Source of the DNA: Planctomycetota bacterium
GTDB lineage: Bacteria; Planctomycetota; Phycisphaerae; Phycisphaerales; UBA1924
Direction of reading: 5' to 3'
Length of the DNA stretch: 11,001 nucleotides
NCBI GenBank assembly: GCA_023412695.1
Contig: JAEYNG010000253.1
Coordinates: 1 to 11,001, forward strand
Positions 6,275 through 11,001 of this stretch are shown here, piece after piece (position 1 is the first letter of the stretch; the number at the start of each line of letters is the position of its first letter). The notes under the pieces were generated by a model. The model did not search any database, had not been told where the DNA came from, and worked only from the letters and a program-made list of their open reading frames with translations. Position numbers and translations under genes: made by a program.

Positions 6275-6280
6275 AGTATA
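6275..6280 (-). promoter_or_regulatory. Possible -10 element of the histone-like/FabZ-like/UvrC-like cluster
   Basis: The minus strand reads TATACT, a close match to TATAAT, 43 bases upstream of the GTG start. It lies in a stretch (6232-6340) visibly richer in A+T than its surroundings. The -35 region is poor. Two short inverted repeats flank it: CCCA/TGGG at 6293-6305 upstream, and CCAGT/ACTGG at 6257-6274 between the -10 and the Shine-Dalgarno. These may be operator-like. Confidence 0.35.
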
Positions 6281-6340
6281 ACGGCATAACTGCCCAAGAA
6301 CTGGGAATACCCAAACAGATTCCGATTCAGTGAATAATCG

Positions 6341-6916
6341 TCATACACCGTCCCCGTCGATCCACCCTTCGGCGATCAGCGGCCGCGTCTCGCCATAGCA
6401 GTATGTCGTCATCCGCTTGATGGGCGGCGAGTACATGTGCAGCGTGATCAGGTCCTTCCCCGGGGCCTGCATGTTCGCGACCTGATGGATGTCGGCATCT
6501 TCCGCCGCGCAGATATACCCGGGGTCCATCTTGTTCGCGACCACCGGGCACAGCAGCCCGGAGGGCGACAGTTCGAACCGGATCTCTGTCCCCTGCCCCT
6601 CGACAACCTTGAACGCACAGCTCGAGCCGTTGTGATCATGGATCGTCGAACACTGCCCGCTGCGCCAGCAAAGCGCGAGAAGTTCGTACCACGGCGACGA
6701 GCTGATCGTGTTCCGCTTATACCCCCGCGTCCCGAAGACGCAGAATGGCTCGATGTCCGTACGGGTGATCGATACCTTCTTCAGCAGGTCCGACAGCACG
6801 TCAAGGTCCGCGCGCCCGGTCAGCGTCTCGAGATAATCGACCAGCGGCCGGAGCTTCGGCGTGATCAGCGCGGTCGGGGCCTTGCGGGCGGGAGTAGTTG
6901 GCGCGAGCGTCGTCAT
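6341..6916 (-). CDS. Cysteine dioxygenase type I
   Basis: An iron-dependent cupin enzyme that oxidises L-cysteine to cysteine sulfinate with O2. In the 191-residue product the first cupin motif reads IHDHNGSSCAFKVVEG, giving iron ligands His93 and His95; the third ligand is His144 in DADIHQVANM. Cys100 lies five residues after the second His, as in mammalian CDO, and LHMYSPP places Tyr162 to form the Cys-Tyr cross-link. Arg68 in YKRN matches the arginine that binds the substrate carboxylate. The mammalian Ser of the S-H-Y triad is Thr158 here. The first 20 or so residues are a Pro/Ala/Thr-rich extension. The ATG at 6916 has a GGAG (6925-6928) 8 bases upstream. The gene follows the class V aminotransferase-like gene by 72 bases and may be in the same transcript. 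Confidence 0.93.
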   Translation of the reverse strand: MTTLAPTTPARKAPTALITPKLRPLVDYLETLTGRADLDVLSDLLKKVSITRTDIEPFCVFGTRGYKRNTISSSPWYELLALCWRSGQCSTIHDHNGSSCAFKVVEGQGTEIRFELSPSGLLCPVVANKMDPGYICAAEDADIHQVANMQAPGKDLITLHMYSPPIKRMTTYCYGETRPLIAEGWIDGDGV

Positions 6917-6988
6917 CGTTCAATCTCCCGGGAACACCCTTGAGCCTACGTTCTGGCGGCCGGACAGGCCACATTTTCGCCGGAGAAC

Positions 6989-8221
6989 TTACACCGCGGC
7001 ACCCTCCGCCCACAGCGCCTCCGCCAGATAGTCGTACTCCGCTATCGAGTTGTACAGCTGTCCCGAAACCCGGACCCACCGCCGCTCGCTCCCCAGAGGG
7101 AAAACCACGATCGGCACCTGGATGCGCCACTTCTCGATAAGCCGGTCCTGCAGAGCGTCGTGGTGACGGGTCGGGATCGCCGCCTCCTCCGCGGTCCTTG
7201 ACCGCAACGGGACGGTCGCGATCGAGCCGACCATCGACTCCGGCACCGGCGGCTTCGCCCGCAGCCAGCTGCACAACTGCTTCCTCGCCGCGAGCGCGGT
7301 CTCGCGGTTCCGCCGGCGGATCTCCCGCCACCCGCCCGGCACAAGCCGCTCCATGAACCTGATCGCGGCGGGGATGCACAGCATCGCGCTCATGTCCGCC
7401 GTGCCGGTGTAATCGGCCTGAAGGCGGAACTTCGACCGATCCGTCCGCTTCGAGTTGTAGCCGTGCGAGATTACCAGCGGGTGAAACCCCTCCCGTTTGT
7501 CCTCTCGCACGTGCAGGAACGCCGCGCCCTTCGGCGCGCACATCCACTTGTGGCAGTTGCCGGTGTAGTACGCGGCGTTGACGCGTGAGATATCAAGCTC
7601 GATCATGCCCGGCGCGTGTGCGCCGTCGACGAGCGTGTCAATGCCGCGGGCGTCGAGCTCGCGCACGATGCGCTCGACCGGGAAGATCACGCCGGTCGCG
7701 CTGGTGACGTGGCTGAGCAGGCAGAGCCTCGTGCGCTTCGTCACGCCGCGCAGCACCGCCTCGACGATCTCTTCTTCCGACCGGATCGGGAAGGGCACCT
7801 CGGCAACAACGACTGTCGCGCCGCTGCGCTGAGCCTCGAACCGCAGGGCGTTGTTGCAGGCGTTGTACTCGTGGTTGTTTGTCAGCAGCTCGTCGCCCGG
7901 CGAAAGCCGCAGGTTGCGCATCACCGTGTTGACGCCCATCGTCGCGTTGGTGACGAACGCGATCCCCTCGTCGTCGGCGTTCACAAACCACGCCAGCGCG
8001 AAGCGGGCCTCGTCGAGCAGGTCCTCGAGCTCGTTGACGATGAACCGGATCGGCTCGGCCTCGAGCCGCGCGCGGAACTCGGTCTGCCTGGCGAGCACCT
8101 CCCGCGGGCACCCGCCGAACGAGCCGTGGTTGAGGAAGACGAGTCCCTCTTCAAGACCCCAGTGCTGCGCGAGCGGGCTCCGCGCCGGCAACGCACGACC
8201 AGCGCCATCTGCACCGTTCAC
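6989..8221 (-). CDS. Class V aminotransferase, isopenicillin-N-epimerase-like PLP enzyme
   Basis: The 410-residue product carries FLNHGSFGGCPREV (29-42), typical of the CefD/EgtE-like branch of class V aminotransferases. DGAHAPGMIELD (199-210) supplies the Asp that contacts the PLP ring nitrogen. TGNCHKWMCAPKG (220-232) has the PLP-binding Lys225, and YTGTADMS (271-278) is the phosphate-binding region. The reaction cannot be read from sequence: relatives include racemases, C-S lyases and desulfurase-like enzymes. The start is a GTG at 8221, supported by AGGAGG (8230-8235) 8 bases upstream. It lies 20 bases after the 117-residue gene and 72 bases before cysteine dioxygenase. A role on cysteine sulfinate or another sulfur amino acid is possible but is inference. 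Length is normal for the family. Confidence 0.9.
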   Translation of the reverse strand: MNGADGAGRALPARSPLAQHWGLEEGLVFLNHGSFGGCPREVLARQTEFRARLEAEPIRFIVNELEDLLDEARFALAWFVNADDEGIAFVTNATMGVNTVMRNLRLSPGDELLTNNHEYNACNNALRFEAQRSGATVVVAEVPFPIRSEEEIVEAVLRGVTKRTRLCLLSHVTSATGVIFPVERIVRELDARGIDTLVDGAHAPGMIELDISRVNAAYYTGNCHKWMCAPKGAAFLHVREDKREGFHPLVISHGYNSKRTDRSKFRLQADYTGTADMSAMLCIPAAIRFMERLVPGGWREIRRRNRETALAARKQLCSWLRAKPPVPESMVGSIATVPLRSRTAEEAAIPTRHHDALQDRLIEKWRIQVPIVVFPLGSERRWVRVSGQLYNSIAEYDYLAEALWAEGAAV

Positions 8222-8229
8222 GAGGCCTG

Positions 8230-8235
8230 CCTCCT
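8230..8235 (-). promoter_or_regulatory. Shine-Dalgarno that fixes the GTG start of the class V aminotransferase gene
   Basis: AGGAGG on the minus strand, 8 bases before the GTG at 8221, inside the 20-base gap after the upstream gene. It decides the otherwise ambiguous non-ATG start. Confidence 0.8.
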
Positions 8236-8241
8236 CTCCGA

Positions 8242-8595
8242 TCAGCCCTGGATATCCAGCGAGCGGCCGACCGACACCGCGGTGGCCGCGGCATTCTTGT
8301 CGGCCGGGTGGCGATAGAACGGCAGCGCCGCGCCCGTGGGCCGTGCCTCGCCGGAGGCATCGAACGACACGCCGCCCGGCACGACGCCGGCGACAAGCTT
8401 CTGCAGGTTCGAGTCACGCAGCGGACCAGCGCCCTGATCGCGCATCACCGGCTGGACCGGCTGCACGGGCGTGGTCACCGCGCGCTGAACGGGCTTGATT
8501 GGCCCGACATTTCCGCTGCCCTGCAGGCCGTACGCACGGGCGATGTGATAGGGGTTCGTTGGGAAAGCACCGGCAGTTGCGCTGTTGATGGTCAT
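8242..8595 (-). CDS. Uncharacterised 117-residue protein with conserved-looking ends
   Basis: I do not recognise a characterised family. The protein has no signal peptide, membrane segment or cysteine. The N-terminal block NPYHIARAYGLQ (14-25) is followed by a Pro/Val/Gln-rich stretch with PVQPVQPV (43-50), then NLQKLVAGVVPGGVSFD (63-79). The C-terminal block PTGAALPFYRHPADKNAAAT (86-105) ends in VSVGRSLDIQG. The middle looks disordered and the two end blocks look like short interaction motifs. The ATG at 8595 has AGGG (8603-8606) 7 bases upstream. The gene ends 20 bases before the class V aminotransferase start and follows the methyltransferase by 83 bases, so it is probably transcribed with the former. 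Codon use is consistent with its neighbours, which supports a real gene. Confidence 0.72.
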   Translation of the reverse strand: MTINSATAGAFPTNPYHIARAYGLQGSGNVGPIKPVQRAVTTPVQPVQPVMRDQGAGPLRDSNLQKLVAGVVPGGVSFDASGEARPTGAALPFYRHPADKNAAATAVSVGRSLDIQG

Positions 8596-8678
8596 GGCTT
8601 ATCCCTGCTATCGACCGCCGGCTGCTTTCCTTTTCACCATGTAACGCGTGCGGACCACCCGCTGCGCAACTTTCGCGC

Positions 8679-9632
8679 TCACGCCTTCACCACTTCCTCT
8701 ACTTCCTTCTGCACGTCCGGCTGCACGTCGGACGGCTCCTCCTGACCGGCGAGCCTGAAGACGGGCGCCTTCGGACGGACCTTGATCTCGACACCCGATG
8801 TCGCCGGCCGCGCCGCACCGTACACGCGCGGCTCGGGCGCGAGCGCCGGCCGCTGCAACAGCATGCGCATCGCCGCACGTGACCTCGGGTGCGCCACGTG
8901 CTTCGTCCGCTCGCTGCTCAGCAGCTTGAACTCCCTAAGCAGCTCGCCCAGCCGCGGCTCGTTGAACGCGTGCGGGCGCACGGCGTCGCGGTAATCGGAC
9001 AGATCCACGAACAGCCACAGATGCCCGCCGGGGCGCAGCACGCGGAACATCTCGCGGATGACCTGCGCCGGGTCGTTCACACTCGTCAGGCAATTCTCAC
9101 AGATGACCAGGTCGGCCGTCGCGGACGGGACCGGCAGCGACTCCCCCACTCCTTCGACGATCACGACACCGTCCGCGGCGGCGGGGCTCAAGCCCTCCTC
9201 GACGAACGCGCGGGCCAACGGGTCGATGGCGACGGCCCGCTTCCACCCCTTCCTCGCGGCCGCGACCGCCGGATACGGCCCCGGGCCGACCTCTACCACC
9301 GACCGCGCAGCGCACCAGTCGTCGATCCCGCCGGGCTGGTCGTCGGGCGGGAGTTCAAGACACTGTCCCAGCCGGAGCAGTCGATGCCGTTGCCAGCGGC
9401 CAAAGAGCACATGGAACGCCTCGCCGTGCTGCCTCTCCGCGCCGCCGCCGCGGATAAACCACCGCCAGTACTCGAGCTCGCGGGCAAATCGAGACGCATC
9501 GATGCGGGTCGCGTCGAGCCGGGCCTCCAGACGGTCAAGCCGTTCGTGCAGGGGCATGACGCCCGGACGCATAGCACGCATCACGAGCTTCTTCATCAAA
9601 GCTTGAAGACCGGCCTTTGGCGGCGTGGACAT
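8679..9632 (-). CDS. Class I SAM-dependent methyltransferase
   Basis: The 317-residue product has a Rossmann-type methyltransferase domain. Motif I reads VVEVGPGPY (112-120), an acidic residue ends strand 2 (AIDPL, Asp137), ADLVICENCLTSVNDP (173-188) is the motif IV region, and FRVLRPGGHLWLF (196-208) is the typical motif VI segment. The N-terminal 100 residues are helical and basic, with a run LHERLDRLEARLDATR (28-43) that could form a short coiled coil. The C-terminal 50 residues are charged and low-complexity (EEPSDVQPDVQKEVEEVV). The acceptor substrate cannot be predicted; the domain resembles small-molecule or glycan methyltransferases more than rRNA enzymes. The ATG at 9632 is chosen although no Shine-Dalgarno is present. 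An upstream GTG at 9710 and an ATG at 9695 are in frame but would run into the phoU promoter region. Confidence 0.83.
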   Translation of the reverse strand: MSTPPKAGLQALMKKLVMRAMRPGVMPLHERLDRLEARLDATRIDASRFARELEYWRWFIRGGGAERQHGEAFHVLFGRWQRHRLLRLGQCLELPPDDQPGGIDDWCAARSVVEVGPGPYPAVAAARKGWKRAVAIDPLARAFVEEGLSPAAADGVVIVEGVGESLPVPSATADLVICENCLTSVNDPAQVIREMFRVLRPGGHLWLFVDLSDYRDAVRPHAFNEPRLGELLREFKLLSSERTKHVAHPRSRAAMRMLLQRPALAPEPRVYGAARPATSGVEIKVRPKAPVFRLAGQEEPSDVQPDVQKEVEEVVKA

Positions 9633-9639
9633 GGCCGAA

Positions 9640-9647
9640 GTGTACAC
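9640..9647. promoter_or_regulatory. 8-bp palindrome upstream of the methyltransferase
   Basis: GTGTACAC, a perfect palindrome, lies 7 bases before the ATG at 9632 in the divergent gap to phoU. It could be an operator half or part of a promoter; a palindrome this short can also occur by chance. Confidence 0.2.
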
Positions 9648-9694
9648 GGCGCGACCCCGGAACGACGGTTTTGTAAGCAGGGCAGGGCGTTTCA

Positions 9695-9703
9695 TGCTAT
9701 GGT
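9695..9703 (+). promoter_or_regulatory. Possible extended -10 promoter of phoU
   Basis: TGCTATGGT has the TGn extension plus a 4/6 match to TATAAT. Transcription would start near 9710, exactly where the 9-bp inverted repeat begins. No good -35 is present, which is tolerated at extended -10 promoters. Confidence 0.3.
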
Positions 9704-9710
9704 TCCGCAC

Positions 9711-9735
9711 ATCGCCGCCACGGACCGGCGGCGAT
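9711..9735 (+). promoter_or_regulatory. Perfect 9-bp inverted repeat in the phoU leader
   Basis: ATCGCCGCC (9711-9719) and GGCGGCGAT (9727-9735) are perfectly complementary around a 7-base spacer. The repeat ends 19 bases before the phoU ATG and just upstream of its AGGG ribosome site. As RNA it forms a GC-rich hairpin at the probable 5' end of the message; as DNA it could be a repressor site. No T run follows, so it is not a terminator. Confidence 0.5.
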
Positions 9736-9754
9736 CCAGCGAACGAGGGAACAT

Positions 9755-10504
9755 ATGAACACCGCCGCGGGCGACAAGCCCTTCCCCGAGTCCGTTCAGC
9801 CGATGCCCGACCGCGAAACGGGGTTGATCAAGGACGTGAAGTCGCTGAAGAAGCGAATCTGCGACGAGGCCACAAGCGCGGTGGGGATGCTCGAGGCCGC
9901 GCTGGGCGCGCTGTGGGAGCTCAACTGCGACGCCGCGAAGACGGTTGTGGAGCGGGATGCTCGGATCGATCAGGAAGAAGTTGCGATCGAAGAGGCGGTG
10001 TTCCGGGTCATGACGCTCAAGCAGCCGGTGGCGCGCGAGTTCCGCGCCCTGGCGTTCATCCTGAAGGCCAACAACGACGTCGAGCGTGTGGGCGATCACG
10101 CGAGCTCGATCGCGAAGGCGGCGGTGAAGCTATCCAAGGCCGCCCCGCCGGGCTTCAACTGGCCGACGTCGCTGCTGGAGCTGGGCCAGCGCGTGCCGAT
10201 GGCGTGCCACGCGCTGCTGCGGGCGTTGATCGACGAGGACGCGGAGGCGGCCAAGGCGATCGTGGTCGGCGACAAGTCGATCGACCGGCTGACGCGCGAG
10301 CTGTTCGACGAGACGGTGAAGTTCATGCAGACGTTCCCCAATGCGCACGCCGCGGGCCTGCTGATCTACCGCATTGGCCGCGAGCTCGAGCGTGTCGGCG
10401 ACCTCATGACCAACATCGCCGAGGACATCGTCTACCTGACGACCGGCGAGATCATCCGGCACGAGAAGAAACGCCTGCGGGCGGAGATGGGCGGCGGGGC
10501 CTGA
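9755..10504 (+). CDS. PhoU-family phosphate signalling regulator
   Basis: PhoU proteins are cytoplasmic helical-bundle metalloproteins that link the Pst phosphate transporter to the PhoR/PhoB-type two-component system and dampen phosphate uptake. The 249-residue product has two PhoU repeats. The first ends in ILKANNDVERVGDHASSIA (102-120), the second in IYRIGRELERVGDLMTNIAED (204-224); both carry the family E-R-x-G-D metal-binding signature. The tail DIVYLTTGEIIRHEK is also typical. The N-terminal 25 residues are an extra, likely flexible, segment. The ATG at 9755 is preceded by GAGGGAACAT. No pst transporter, phoB or phoR genes are in the window, so its partner is unknown. A zinc-ribbon membrane protein gene follows 13 bases later and is probably cotranscribed. 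Confidence 0.93.
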   Translation: MNTAAGDKPFPESVQPMPDRETGLIKDVKSLKKRICDEATSAVGMLEAALGALWELNCDAAKTVVERDARIDQEEVAIEEAVFRVMTLKQPVAREFRALAFILKANNDVERVGDHASSIAKAAVKLSKAAPPGFNWPTSLLELGQRVPMACHALLRALIDEDAEAAKAIVVGDKSIDRLTRELFDETVKFMQTFPNAHAAGLLIYRIGRELERVGDLMTNIAEDIVYLTTGEIIRHEKKRLRAEMGGGA

Positions 10505-10517
10505 CGGAGCGTCGCTC

Positions 10518-11001
10518 ATGGGGCTCGCGGGTCTGATCGTTCTGGCGTTAATCCCAACGGTCGCACTGGCCGGCCTTGTCCTGTTGGTCTGGGCGATCCG
10601 CGGCAGGCTGGTCAGCACGCATCCGCACTGCCGGCGATGCAGGTTCGATCTCGCAGGACTCGCGATCGGCGACGACCAGGCGCGGTGCCCGGAGTGCGGG
10701 GCGGAGCTCTCGCGGCCGCGCACCGTGCTCAATGGGCTGCGAAAGCGGCGCACGGGATTCGCCGCGCTGGGCGTGGCGATGCTCCTCGTGCCCGGTGCGC
10801 TGGTGGGATTCAACGCGTACGCCGCCGGACGGCCGAACATCCACGCGTACAAGCCGGACTTCTGGCTGATGCTGGAAGTGAACCGCGGCAACACCGGCGC
10901 GATGGGCGAGCAGCTGCAGGAGCTCCTGAACCGGATGCAGAGCGGGCAGCTCAGCGAGTCGGACGCCACCTCGCTTGTAAAGCGAGCGCTCGAGGTGCAG
11001 G
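10518..11001 (+). CDS. Zinc-ribbon membrane protein, N-terminal part (cut by window edge)
   Basis: The 161 visible residues begin with a hydrophobic helix (about 2-27, signal-anchor-like), followed by a four-cysteine ribbon: C38-R-R-C41 and C57-P-E-C60 with FDLAGL between them. A second hydrophobic helix lies at about 81-101, and then the segment NIHAYKPDFWLMLEVNRG leads into a charged helical region rich in Gln and Glu (about 128-161) that is still open at the window end. The ribbon resembles that of the protein at 1694-2152, but the membrane layout differs: here a helix precedes the ribbon. The ATG at 10518 has a GGAG (10506-10509) 8 bases upstream and lies 13 bases after the phoU stop. Function is unknown; the context offers a possible, unproven link to phosphate signalling. 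Confidence 0.78.
   Translation, partial: MGLAGLIVLALIPTVALAGLVLLVWAIRGRLVSTHPHCRRCRFDLAGLAIGDDQARCPECGAELSRPRTVLNGLRKRRTGFAALGVAMLLVPGALVGFNAYAAGRPNIHAYKPDFWLMLEVNRGNTGAMGEQLQELLNRMQSGQLSESDATSLVKRALEVQ

Noticed and set aside
6046..6348. Longer version of the histone-like gene starting at the ATG at 6348
   Set aside because: The extra 39 residues are unlike the family, overlap the cysteine dioxygenase end and cross the A+T-rich promoter-like stretch; GGAGG before the GTG at 6231 is decisive.
6917..6988. Terminator between the class V aminotransferase and cysteine dioxygenase
   Set aside because: A short GGCC/GGCC stem exists, but on the transcribed strand no T run follows, so readthrough is as likely.
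8608..8634. Sigma-28-like promoter (AAAA, 15 bases, GTCGATAG) before the 117-residue gene
   Set aside because: Spacing fits a flagellar-type promoter, but both boxes are imperfect and the start would fall inside or past the gene's ribosome site; no flagellar genes are nearby.
9633..9710. N-terminal extension of the methyltransferase from the GTG at 9710
   Set aside because: The 26 added residues overlap the phoU promoter region, lack a ribosome site and do not resemble a methyltransferase N-terminus; not fully excluded because the chosen ATG also lacks a Shine-Dalgarno.

Overview
The window is GC-rich, densely coded bacterial chromosome. The best guess for its source is a planctomycete of the Phycisphaerae type. 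The basis is indirect: two small membrane proteins carry the CxxC...GL...CPECG zinc ribbon common in that group, several starts lack a Shine-Dalgarno, and MetK, PurM, a FabZ-like hotdog protein and PhoU lie among uncharacterised proteins. No rRNA, tRNA, transposase, integrase or CRISPR array is seen. Fourteen genes are called, two of them cut by the window edges. The largest gene-free gap is about 146 bases.

Left part (1-3363). A truncated MgtC/SapB-family membrane protein (minus) lies downstream of metK (minus); a strong intrinsic terminator follows metK. The metK leader holds repeats that can fold into two mutually exclusive hairpins. Upstream is a zinc-ribbon membrane protein (minus), divergent from purM (plus), which belongs to purine synthesis.

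Middle (3374-6231, minus). A compact four-gene cluster reads, in transcription order: a 61-residue histone H1-like (Hc1-type) protein with a GTG start, a FabZ-like dehydratase, a UvrC-like protein with eroded GIY-YIG motifs but an intact four-cysteine Fe-S signature, and a single-pass membrane protein. Two of the three junctions are ATGA overlaps, so the genes are probably co-translated. This is the most unusual part of the window.

Right part (6341-9632, minus). The transcription order is a SAM-dependent methyltransferase, an uncharacterised 117-residue protein, a PLP enzyme of the isopenicillin-N-epimerase-like class V aminotransferase group, and a type I cysteine dioxygenase. The last two may be linked in cysteine or sulfur metabolism, but that is inference.

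Far right (9755-11001, plus). A PhoU-family phosphate regulator is followed 13 bases later by a second zinc-ribbon membrane protein that runs off the window. A perfect 9-bp inverted repeat sits in the phoU leader.
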